Below, in pieces: positions 1-8,077 of a stretch of DNA of 64,000 bases. Under the pieces are notes generated by a model, which did no database searches, had not been told where the DNA came from, and saw nothing but the letters and a program-made list of their open reading frames with translations. The stretch is from Stygiobacter sp. RIFOXYC2_FULL_38_25 (GTDB lineage Bacteria; Bacteroidota; Ignavibacteria; Ignavibacteriales; Melioribacteraceae): positions 124,001-188,000 of the forward strand of contig MHAZ01000021.1 in assembly GCA_001803165.1 (NCBI GenBank). The letters run 5' to 3'. A program made the position numbers and the translations under genes. Every line of letters starts with the position of its first letter. The stretch's first letter is position 1.

Positions 1-804
1 ATCAGCAGCTTTCACTTCCGGTCTAATTTGGGTTGCATCTGCAATCAGTTTCTCAACTTCATCAAAGTTAGATTCTTTTAATGTTGCTGTAGAAGTGATT
101 GTTATCTGTGTGTTCAGAGCAATTCCAATTGTACTATTAAGCGCAACCATTGCAAGTTTAGCAGCATTCTCTGCTTCAATCTGCTGATACATTACATTCG
201 ACAGCTGAACTTCCAATTTCAGAATATCATTCTTAGTCATCATTCCGGCTTTCTCAAGATTCTTAGCATCTTCAACGTGTGCTTTAATTTGGTCAACAGT
301 TTCATCCATCACTTTTTTGAATTGCGTTGCCTTGAACAAGCTCCAATATGCACTCTTAACATTGAATACAAGTTCGCTCTTATCCTTATTGTATTCTTCG
401 TTAGTTGCATTGGAAAGTTGTTCATTCATTTCTATGTTTCCAATTATTCTAAAACCCATAAACAATGGCTGAGATAAAGATGCTTGCGCGCCCCATGTAT
501 CAAAAATGCCGGGAGCTATAGGGAACGAACCAAACGGTGTGCTAATCACGAACGGATCCACTTCGCTTAGTCTTGTGTAGCGCGCGCTAAGTTTTAACGA
601 TGGGAGCCGCGATGCACTGACTTCTTTAACTTTTGCCTCAGCACCTTTAACCTTCATCAAAGATGAATGAAGCATTTTACTGTTCTGCATTCCAATTTCA
701 ACCGCCTGCTCAATAGTTAGCTGAAGTTTTTCTTGCGCAAACGAAAGCGATGCGGTTACCAGAATAATTGCAATAGTTGTTGCTTTAATTTTACCTAAGA
801 TCAT
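1..804 (-). CDS. TolC-family outer membrane efflux protein (partial, N-terminal 268 residues)
   Basis: The visible part begins with an ATG at 804 and runs off the left window edge with no stop. Residues 1-23 form a signal peptide ending in LSFAQ. The following TolC/OEP-type sequence is rich in helices: LTIEQAVEIGMQNS, then LPSLKLSARYTRL and a QPLFMGFR segment typical of the outer-membrane factor fold. Such proteins are the outer channel of RND or ABC efflux systems. The ATG overlaps the TGA of the upstream TetR gene (ATGA, 801-804), so the two genes are probably translationally coupled. The adaptor and pump would be expected beyond the edge. The family call is firm; the exported substrate cannot be told. 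Confidence 0.88.
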   Translation of the reverse strand, partial: MILGKIKATTIAIILVTASLSFAQEKLQLTIEQAVEIGMQNSKMLHSSLMKVKGAEAKVKEVSASRLPSLKLSARYTRLSEVDPFVISTPFGSFPIAPGIFDTWGAQASLSQPLFMGFRIIGNIEMNEQLSNATNEEYNKDKSELVFNVKSAYWSLFKATQFKKVMDETVDQIKAHVEDAKNLEKAGMMTKNDILKLEVQLSNVMYQQIEAENAAKLAMVALNSTIGIALNTQITITSTATLKESNFDEVEKLIADATQIRPEVKAAD

Positions 805-1436
805 ACAGTTGTTTCTCCGTAATTATCTATTGTTGATTTATATTTTTCTCTGCCTTCGGTTGTAAAAATTCCTTCAAATAAAATTTTGAGAATGTCTCTA
901 AACGCCTGGTCGGCTGAAATAGGCAGTTTCGCCAAAACTTCCGGATTGATTAAACTGTGGATCGAAGCAACATAGCCCACCACAATTACGCTTGTATTTA
1001 CATCCTTCCGGAATATTCCGTCTTCAATGCCCTCTTCAATTAATGCTGATAGATGCTTATAAGCTTTCTTCGATCTAAATTCTTCTATATCTTTCCAAAC
1101 TTCCGGGTTACATTTCATCAAATCGCTAACCATTGGACCCTCAAGCTTTTCGGCTTGCTTGGCAATGAAGTTCATAAAAGTTTTTAACTTTTCTATGAAG
1201 GGCATTGTTTTTTGTGCCATTAGATTTTCAATGAAGTTATCCACTTCGCACTTGTTTGTATGAACAATTTCTTTGAGAAGGTGATCTTTGTTTGAAAAAT
1301 GCTTGTAAAGCGTTTTTTTGCTCATTGCAAGGCTGGAAGCAATCTCTTCCATTGTTACTTTAGAATAGCCAAACTGCCGGAACATCTCGTCAGCTTTTAG
1401 CGCAATCCTTTGCTTTATTTCTTTTTCTTCAGTCAT
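801..1436 (-). CDS. TetR/AcrR-family transcriptional regulator
   Basis: A 211-residue protein with an N-terminal TetR DNA-binding domain (about residues 9-55: RIALKADEMFRQFG, then VTMEEIASSLAMSKKTLYKHF, the family's HTH and signature). The C-terminal two thirds is a variable helical ligand-binding/dimer domain with no recognisable ligand signature. The stop overlaps the start of a TolC gene by four bases, so it is the first gene of an efflux operon and probably represses that operon. A candidate operator lies 50-85 bp upstream of the start. The family is certain; the effector is unknown. Confidence 0.92.
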   Translation of the reverse strand: MTEEKEIKQRIALKADEMFRQFGYSKVTMEEIASSLAMSKKTLYKHFSNKDHLLKEIVHTNKCEVDNFIENLMAQKTMPFIEKLKTFMNFIAKQAEKLEGPMVSDLMKCNPEVWKDIEEFRSKKAYKHLSALIEEGIEDGIFRKDVNTSVIVVGYVASIHSLINPEVLAKLPISADQAFRDILKILFEGIFTTEGREKYKSTIDNYGETTV

Positions 1437-1483
1437 TTCTGTTTTCCGTTGATTTATATCTTAACAACAAAACTATAATTACA

Positions 1484-1521
1484 GTTCCATTGGAAACGAT
1501 ATGTGTTTTAGTCGTTTCCAA
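1484..1521. promoter_or_regulatory. Candidate TetR operator (inverted repeats)
   Basis: A perfect 10-bp inverted repeat, TTGGAAACGA (1490-1499) and TCGTTTCCAA (1512-1521), is separated by 12 bp. The left arm is also part of a second small palindrome, TTCCA-T-TGGAA (1485-1495), giving three related half-sites. It lies just upstream of the TetR-TolC operon, where an autoregulatory operator is expected. The repeat is seen directly; binding is inferred. Confidence 0.55.
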
Positions 1522-1712
1522 ACTTACAAAAGTTCCGTGGCTTAGAAAAAAAATTATTCTGCGAAAATGGCTCTAAAACGGGCATTGGGTATCTTCACTG
1601 GATTTACAAGCACAATAAGTGATACAGTAATAGACGTTTAACTGGTTGGAATATGCTATTAAGCAGATTGCTGTTGAATGGTACTTAAATCTATTCTGTT
1701 GATTTATTTTAA

Positions 1713-2189
1713 TTAGGAATTCAGTATTGATTTCCATTCAAGATTAGATATTTCGCGTCCAAGCTTTCGAATATTAACCACGTGATCTTTTACAGTCTCT
1801 TTTTCCAGTAAATTGTTTGGCCTTGTGTAAACTTCATAGGCAAAAGACGTTACATATTTCAGAAGTTCATGGTGTTTATTGTTCTCGGAATCGAGATATA
1901 GCAAAAGCCTTTCTTCATATAAACTCATTTTACTAACATGCTCTTGGAATAATTTTCTAGCAGTACCAGGCTCCACCATTCTATCGCCTGTTAAGGCAAT
2001 GTCAGTCATTACCATAGCCATATCAGCGCTACTTAAGAAACATGCAAGGTTTTCTCTGAATTCATCAATCCATTTTTGCTTATTGATAGAGGACAATTGA
2101 GACTTGACTTGAAATTTGGAGACGTAATATGCAAATGCAGAACTTAATAGAACTGGTATAATGACCATAAACACATTCAAAATATTCAT
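1713..2189 (-). CDS. Small membrane-anchored protein of unknown function
   Basis: A 158-residue protein. Residues 4-22 form one hydrophobic N-terminal helix, followed by KQKWIDEFRENLACFLSSAD and a long soluble, probably helical tail. Uncharacterised proteins with one or two N-terminal helices and a W-x-x-x-F-R-x-x-(I/L)-A motif are common in bacteria, and I recognise only that general look. It stands alone: about 280 bp separates it from the TetR gene and 300 bp from the antitoxin-like gene, so the context gives no clue. No function is proposed. Confidence 0.6.
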   Translation of the reverse strand: MNILNVFMVIIPVLLSSAFAYYVSKFQVKSQLSSINKQKWIDEFRENLACFLSSADMAMVMTDIALTGDRMVEPGTARKLFQEHVSKMSLYEERLLLYLDSENNKHHELLKYVTSFAYEVYTRPNNLLEKETVKDHVVNIRKLGREISNLEWKSILNS

Positions 2190-2487
2190 TTCTAACCTAG
2201 CAGTTATTTTTGTTTTTCTTTTTTCTCTTTTGAATCTGAATTTTATCTAATCCATTTTTCCATGCACTTCCGGATCAAACCAACGAGGTACCTTGTTCAG
2301 GTTCTCTAGAACATCGAGAGAATCACCTCACATTAATCCGAAATCTTTTGGAAAATTGATATGAAATTATTGCATTAAATTATTATTAACAACTTCGCTG
2401 AAGAAAAGCAACTGTGCGGATAGATATATAAGAATCTTGTTTTAAGATTTCGTATAATTTCATAGTATTGTTTGAAAGGTAGCCAGA
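2190..2487. other. Intergenic region between divergent genes, nothing specific recognised
   Basis: About 300 bp between the divergent small membrane gene and the antitoxin-like gene, so it should contain both promoters. I see AT-rich sequence with no convincing promoter consensus, RNA gene or repeat of the families found elsewhere in the window. Confidence 0.4.
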
Positions 2488-2703
2488 ATGGAATCAAATA
2501 TTAGAGAACAGATAAAAAAACTCAGCGTTTCGGAACGCATTATTCTGGTTGAAGAAATATGGGATGGCATTACCGAAGAAAACATTCAGTTAGAATTATC
2601 TTCAGAACAAAAACAAGAAATCGAGCGGCGCAGTAAGGAATTAAAGACAAATCCGGAGCTAGGCAAAAGCTGGGAAGAAATCATTTCGAAGTTGAAGAAA
2701 TAA
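2488..2703 (+). CDS. Addiction-module antitoxin-like protein (orphan)
   Basis: A 71-residue acidic helical protein with the conserved opening of the putative addiction-module component family (TIGR02574 type): IREQIKKLSVSERIILVEEIWDGI. It continues with LSSEQKQEIERRSKEL and ends with a PELGKSWEEIISKLKK tail. In this family the antitoxin is normally followed directly by a RelE/ParE-like toxin. Here the next 100 bp is a dispersed-repeat-like sequence and then an oppositely oriented porin, so no toxin gene is present. AAAGGTAG upstream of the ATG can serve as ribosome binding site. Probably a solitary remnant, or an antitoxin acting on a distant toxin. Confidence 0.75.
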   Translation: MESNIREQIKKLSVSERIILVEEIWDGITEENIQLELSSEQKQEIERRSKELKTNPELGKSWEEIISKLKK

Positions 2704-2800
2704 AATCCGTTAAATCCGCGTCATCCGCGTCCTATTCGAGTATTATCCATAATAACTTACCAAACTTGGATTCCCTTTAAGAGTTTTCGGGAATGACACT
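2704..2800. repeat. Dispersed intergenic repeat-like sequence
   Basis: Directly after the antitoxin stop is a run of CCGCGTCATCCGCGT-type words, followed by TTGGATTCCC and a GGGAATGAC segment. These resemble low-complexity dispersed repeats common in this lineage. Similar GGAATGAC words occur near 6480-6530 and 26020. They occupy the place where the toxin partner would be expected. Confidence 0.35.
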
Positions 2801-2805
2801 AATAT

Positions 2806-4160
2806 CTAAAAACTCATCTCCACACGTAAACCGGCAACAAGCGCGCGGTTATTTACGCTTTGGTTTGGATTAATTACATACTGAAAGTCCGGCTGAACCC
2901 GCAGCCAGTTTAGCAAATTGAAACTGTATGTTAACTCAAAAATAGTTTCGTTGAACTTTGGTTCTGCTGGATTTGCGGAATTCACCAGCACAAATTTATC
3001 ACTCATGCGTGCGTTAGCTACTGCCAAACCAAGTACTTCTTCCGGATCGTCTGAGAAAACTCCGCTGATGTTCAAACCTAATCCCCAGAAAGTTTGCACT
3101 GCATTAATGTTTCTGTTTGCAAAACCGAGTCTTCCAAAAACAGACAGCCCAAGTTCCGATGAACCGGGCTTAGAGCAAACAAATTTTTCAGCGTTAAGAT
3201 AAAAACCGGCATTGCCAACATGTCGAAGCAGATTTCCCGATTCATCTACTTCTGCCAAATCATCATAAGCTTGCGGATAGTACCAGCCGCCGATGTTATA
3301 TTTTCCGTAGCCCGCCTTTAATTCTTCCCCATCTTCATAATAGCCAAATTCTCCAGCTAGCAAAACTCCATCTTCACTGTGGGCAAAAATGTGTGTCAAA
3401 TAAGGCTCATAATGATTTCCCGGTACTGCATCAAAAACCCCTGCAAGCAGGTAGATGTGCTCTGTTGGATTATACTTTGCCTTTACTGCCAATGAGGTAG
3501 AAGGAAATATCGAGGGACCATTTAAGCCGCTGCGCGCAAAGTCAGCTCCAATTCCAAATGAAGGATTGAGAAACAAACAAGAAGTAGCGCGCGCATCAAA
3601 TTCACAATTGAGATCAACCAATCCAAACACAACCGATAGTGAGTTACCGAAAAACCGCTTACTAATTAATAATTGATAAAGCCGCCATTGCTGCGGCGAG
3701 GCAATATTGCTAATTCCTTGAATAGCGCCAGACCTAACTTCGGGTGCGGTTCCGTTAATACCAAGAATTTGTGCAAAGAAGGTCATGTCTTCCCAGCCCA
3801 AAAGTTCATTGAGATCTAGCGTAGCATTAAAATCAAACATATTCAGATAATCGCTGCCGCTGGTGTTTCCGGCAAATGAAGAATAAACTTCATTCTTCAT
3901 TGTGAAGTTAAACTCATAACCACTTTTATAAAGATTTGTGCGCAGTCCCCACCATCGCCTGAAAGTGAGTTAAATTCAATTTGCTCTTCTACTGCTACAA
4001 CTTTTTGTATTGGTTGGTTGGATTCATTATAGTTTACCGCTACAAGATTTTGAGCTGCCGAAAAAGAAGTTAAAAAGAGGAAAAGAATAAATAAAAGTCT
4101 GTAGGAAAATTTAGCCGGCGTATTTATTACGCATACGATATGTTTTTTAAAAGTTACCAT
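2806..4160 (-). pseudogene. OprB-family carbohydrate-selective porin, broken by one frameshift
   Basis: Two consecutive minus-strand reading frames make one OprB porin. The 5' part (ATG at 4160) has a signal peptide ending near SFSAAQ and reaches the OprB opening SGDG. The 3' part carries the rest of the barrel, including GPSIFPSTSLA, YLLAGVFDAVPGN and a C-terminal aromatic VEMSF end. Read without the upstream frame, the 3' part continues backwards as WGLRTNLYKSGYEFNFT before its first ATG. That is the conserved OprB start (GDWGGLRT-like), so the frames were once joined. The break lies at about 3941-3957, in a G-rich run on the coding strand, and fits loss of one base. It could be a decayed gene, a sequencing error or, less likely, programmed frameshifting. 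Confidence 0.8.
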
Positions 4161-4275
4161 TTGAACGTCCTTTTTCAACTAGTAATTACTTACCAATTGA
4201 TTATCGGAGTGAATGAAGGTTTTTAAAGTTGGGTGTAAGGGTTACGAAGCTATGGCAAAATTCATTTAAAATAAA

Positions 4276-4300
4276 AAAGCCGCACTTTTGATGCGGCTTT
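4276..4300 (-). terminator. Rho-independent terminator after the M16 operon
   Basis: A nine-bp stem, AAAGCCGCA (4276-4284) and TGCGGCTTT (4292-4300), with a 7-nt loop. On the minus strand it is followed by a T-rich tract. It sits just downstream of the second M16 gene. Confidence 0.8.
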
Positions 4301-4340
4301 ATCTAACTACTAAATACTATTTACTCAATACTAAATACAG

Positions 4341-6404
4341 TTATTTGAACATTTCATCGCTAGGATTAGTATTGTACTCTACAGAAGTTACGGTAAGCTC
4401 AATAGAACCCATTGGTGTACCTTGAATAATCTTATGAGCAACTTTAGTTCCCTTTACATCTTTGTAATCTGCAAACTCAGTAGAAATACTCATTGCTCCT
4501 TGTGGAGATTCAACAGTATTTGAACTCTTAACAAGGAATCCGCTTTCAACATCGTAATACTGAGTTGACTTCTTACCGGAAGGGTAAATAAGATTTACTT
4601 TGTAAGCATCTTTACCGTTTAAAGCTTCCATTCCGCCGAGTTCTAACTTAACACCAAGCTTATCGTAATAGAGATAAGAATTAAGCGTTGCTTCAATTTT
4701 CATGGCTTCAAGTTGAGCGCCGGTTAGTTCTTGTTCTTGTCCCATCTGACTTGACTTGCCTTTCTCACCATCAAAAAGAGTTTTCTGCTGTCCAACACCA
4801 AAATCTACTAACTGATACATTTTGTTTGGAGCTTTACGAACCAGAGTAATGTTGATGGTCATGCCTTGCATAGCGCCGCTCATCTTCAAAGTTTCATCTT
4901 TGATTGCTTCAAGATTAGCTTTGCCGCCGGTTGCTTCTACGTACTTTGCAATAACTTGCTCTGCGGTTAATCCTTCCGGTGCTTTCTTTACGTTTGGATC
5001 AAATTTTTCGCCGTAAATATCCAAGTAATCAACCTTGCTGCTAACGCTGAATTTAGTAAGATTTTTGGCAACATCTTCCGCCGAACCAACAACAAGAATG
5101 TTAGCGTTGTTCGGTTTAATATATTTCTTTGCGATTGACTGAACATCATCAACAGAAACCGCGCTAAGGTTCTTTAGATAATTCTTGTAATAATCCTTTG
5201 GCAGATTATAGATAGCGGTATTGATTGCAAAGTTCGCAATTGTAGCCGGTTGTTCTAAACTGCGGATAAAATTTCCGGCAAGTAGATTCTTCGCGTTCTC
5301 AAGTTCTTTCTCAGAAACTTTCTCGTTTCTGATTTTTTTCATCTCAGCTAGAATTTCTGTAATTGCGCTGTCTGTAACGCTTGTTCTAGCTTTTGTTGAT
5401 GCCGAAAAACTTCCAACTAACTTATCCGGATTCAAGCTTGAGTAAGCGCCGTAAGTGTATGCTTTAGCTTCGCGCAAATTCATAAAGAGTCTGCCGGTAG
5501 CGCTTCCGCCTAAAATTAAATTGGCAACTTTTGTTTTCAATGCATCATCACTTCCAATCTTAAGATCAACCGGATAACAAACATTAATTACAGACTGAAC
5601 TGCACCGGCTTTATCAACTAAAGCTACTTTATTTACAACCGGAGCTTTTGGATTTGTGAAAGTGTTTTTAGGAACATCTTTCTTTTCCCATTTGCCGAGA
5701 TATTTTTCAACTAAAGATTTTGCTTTTGATTTGCTGATATCGCCAACGATTGCAAGGTATGCTATATTTGGTCTAAAGTAAGTTTCGTGATAAGCTTTGC
5801 ACATATCAAGCGTAATAGATTTTGTACTTTCTTCCGTTTCAAATTCACCGTAAGGATGTTCTTTTCCGTAAACAAGTGCGCCTTGAACACGGTTAGCAAT
5901 TTGATCCGGATCGTCTTTAGCAAAAGCCAAGCCGGAAAGTGATTGCTTTCTAATTTTCTCCAACTCTTCTTGCTTGAAATCCGGATTAAGAATTACATCC
6001 GCCATCAAATCCATAATTTTTTCCGTGTACTTGGAAAGCCCGGAAGCAAAAACACTTGTGGAAGACGTACTCAAATTTGCGCCGAGAAAATCAACTTCTT
6101 CATCAAGTTTATCTTTGCTGCGTTTCTTTGTTCCGGTGCGCAAAAGCTGTCCGGCTGTAGAAATATATCCGGCATTCTTTCCTTCAACAATTGCGTCTCT
6201 ATCCAGCATCAAGCTGAATGTAACTTTAGGTAATTTGTGGTTTTCTACAACAAAAACTTTCAATCCGTTAGCTAATTCAAATGATTCAGCATCACCAATT
6301 TTCACTTCCGGTGCCGGACCAGGTTTAGGTTTTTGGCTTCTATCAAGCTGAGCAAAATTTGCCGTTAAGCTCAACAAGAGGAAGAAAATCAAAAGACGTT
6401 TCAT
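4341..6404 (-). CDS. M16-family peptidase, non-catalytic subunit, with C-terminal LolA-like domain
   Basis: A 687-residue exported protein (signal peptide to about residue 18, ANFAQ). Residues 35-470 form the two M16 halves. The zinc motif HxxEH is absent: the equivalent region reads AGYISTAGQLLRTGT. The R/Y motif of inactive M16 partners is present in LREAKAYTYGAYS. The last 200 residues (from LTAEQVIAKYVEATGG) look like a LolA/outer-membrane-lipoprotein-sorting beta sheet, also seen in the gene starting at 63726. It follows the catalytic M16 gene by 121 bp and the two probably form a periplasmic heterodimer, as known for bacterial two-subunit M16 peptidases. The fused lipoprotein-type domain is inferred from pattern only. 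Confidence 0.85.
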   Translation of the reverse strand: MKRLLIFFLLLSLTANFAQLDRSQKPKPGPAPEVKIGDAESFELANGLKVFVVENHKLPKVTFSLMLDRDAIVEGKNAGYISTAGQLLRTGTKKRSKDKLDEEVDFLGANLSTSSTSVFASGLSKYTEKIMDLMADVILNPDFKQEELEKIRKQSLSGLAFAKDDPDQIANRVQGALVYGKEHPYGEFETEESTKSITLDMCKAYHETYFRPNIAYLAIVGDISKSKAKSLVEKYLGKWEKKDVPKNTFTNPKAPVVNKVALVDKAGAVQSVINVCYPVDLKIGSDDALKTKVANLILGGSATGRLFMNLREAKAYTYGAYSSLNPDKLVGSFSASTKARTSVTDSAITEILAEMKKIRNEKVSEKELENAKNLLAGNFIRSLEQPATIANFAINTAIYNLPKDYYKNYLKNLSAVSVDDVQSIAKKYIKPNNANILVVGSAEDVAKNLTKFSVSSKVDYLDIYGEKFDPNVKKAPEGLTAEQVIAKYVEATGGKANLEAIKDETLKMSGAMQGMTINITLVRKAPNKMYQLVDFGVGQQKTLFDGEKGKSSQMGQEQELTGAQLEAMKIEATLNSYLYYDKLGVKLELGGMEALNGKDAYKVNLIYPSGKKSTQYYDVESGFLVKSSNTVESPQGAMSISTEFADYKDVKGTKVAHKIIQGTPMGSIELTVTSVEYNTNPSDEMFK

Positions 6405-6525
6405 TTTTAACTCCGTTATAATTTCAAAATTTTTCGTTTATTCTAAACCAAAATTAAATAGATTCTTCAGTCATCCCGGTCTACGACAAAGATTAAACCA
6501 ACGGGATTCCTTCAGAATGACTTCG

Positions 6526-7851
6526 TCATTTCTTTTCCATTGATTTTGGCAAATAGTAAAGAACAACTCTGTTTTCTTTTGTTAGATATTTATTAGCAAC
6601 ACGCTTCAAATCTTCGCGTGTAACTTTCATATAACGCTGAAGTTCTGTGTTGATCAAGTTTGCATCGCCAAAGTAAACAGAATAATTAGCCAGGCTTTCA
6701 CCAATTCCGGCTACAGTAGAGTTTCTTGTTACAAAATCACTCTCAATCTGATTTTTCAATTTCTGGAATTCTGTTTCAGTAACTAAATCTTTTTTAACCT
6801 TTTCGATTTCGGCATCCAGCGCGGCTTCCAATTCTTCGGCTTTACCGCCAACGTTACAAAGTCCAAAAGCCACGAACAAGCCGGGGTCTTCAAGCGCAAA
6901 AGGTACAGAAGCAACTTGTACTGCTTTTTGCTGTTTGTCTTTAATTTCTTTTGTGAAACGCGAGCTTTCTCCGCCGGAAAGAAGAGTTGTTAACATGCTG
7001 AGTGCGTAATAATCCGGTGTGCCCTGTGCCGGCATGTGATATGCTTCGGCAACTAACGGAAGCTGAACTTTATCATAGACTGTTTCGCGGACTTCTGCTG
7101 TTTTTACCGGTTCAACTTCTTTTGGAGTTACAATTGCAACTTTACCTTTTGGAATTTCTGCAAAATATTTCTTCACTAACTCTTTTGTTTTTGCAACATC
7201 AATATCACCCGCAATTGTTAAGGTTGCGTTGTTGGGAACATAGTACATTTTATAGAAAGCTATAAACTCTTCAATCTTAGCCTGATCTATATATTGAGCT
7301 GAGCCAATCGGCATCCATCTATAAGGATGAACTTTGAATGCGTTGCTGAACATTTTTTCTAAAAGCGTTCCGTAAGGTCTGTTTTCCAAACCTTGCTTGC
7401 GTTCTTCTTTAACAACTTTTCTTTGTGTTTCAACACCAACGCTGTCAATTTTCAATTGTAGCATTCTTTCGGATTCCATATACAAACCAAGTTCAAGCTG
7501 ATTTGATGGAAGCGTCTCAAAATAAAATGTGCGGTCAAAATTGGTATTAGCGTTCAAACTTCCGCCGGCAGCTTCTATAGTCTTAAAATACTCGCCGCGC
7601 TTAATGTTTGGCGAACCTTCAAACATAAGGTGTTCAAAAAAGTGTGCAAAGCCGGTGCGCTGCGGGTCTTCGTTCTTACTTCCCACATGATAAAGAATGG
7701 AAACATTAACGATAGGCGTAGTGTTATCTTTGTGAAGAATCACATTTAAGCCGTTATCCAATTTGTACTGCTCATAACTAATCTTTTTGCTTTGAGCCGA
7801 TATGCCGACAAAGCCAAGCAGCGCTAAAAACAAAATGAGTTTGCGTTTCAT
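6526..7851 (-). CDS. M16-family zinc peptidase, catalytic subunit
   Basis: A 441-residue exported protein (signal peptide to about residue 19, GISAQ). It has the inverted zinc motif HFFEH (His70, Glu73, His74) and a distal ligand in VVKEERKQ (Glu150, 76 residues on, the usual M16 spacing). The sequence SLNANTNFDRTFYFE is the family's substrate-cleft strand. At about 440 residues it is a single M16 unit with one active half and one structural half. Directly downstream lies a homologue that lacks the zinc motif, so the pair matches two-gene alpha/beta M16 peptidases that degrade peptides in the periplasm. It is the first gene of the operon. Confidence 0.93.
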   Translation of the reverse strand: MKRKLILFLALLGFVGISAQSKKISYEQYKLDNGLNVILHKDNTTPIVNVSILYHVGSKNEDPQRTGFAHFFEHLMFEGSPNIKRGEYFKTIEAAGGSLNANTNFDRTFYFETLPSNQLELGLYMESERMLQLKIDSVGVETQRKVVKEERKQGLENRPYGTLLEKMFSNAFKVHPYRWMPIGSAQYIDQAKIEEFIAFYKMYYVPNNATLTIAGDIDVAKTKELVKKYFAEIPKGKVAIVTPKEVEPVKTAEVRETVYDKVQLPLVAEAYHMPAQGTPDYYALSMLTTLLSGGESSRFTKEIKDKQQKAVQVASVPFALEDPGLFVAFGLCNVGGKAEELEAALDAEIEKVKKDLVTETEFQKLKNQIESDFVTRNSTVAGIGESLANYSVYFGDANLINTELQRYMKVTREDLKRVANKYLTKENRVVLYYLPKSMEKK

Positions 7852-8077
7852 TAATTACTCCTTTTAGAATTGATTTGAAAAGCCGTTATTGCGGTTTTTT
7901 GATGCGAAAATATTGGGAAATTCTGTTTCATTTGCGAATAATTTGACGTTTCAGCCGCCCGGAAGTTTGGCTTATAGCTAGTAGGGTTGAGAATTTTACT
8001 TAAACAATGTGAGAAAATTAATGGATTTTAATTCAATTTGGATTTTCGTATTTACGCACCAAAATTATTAGGATTAG

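Noticed and set aside
2806-3900. The 364-codon OprB frame as a complete gene starting at its first ATG
   Set aside because: Conserved OprB sequence continues upstream of that ATG in the same frame, and the signal peptide lies in the adjoining frame, so it is part of a broken gene.
5943-6351. Overlapping plus-strand frames within the M16 gene
   Set aside because: Antisense shadows of a well-supported peptidase; no start signals or domains.
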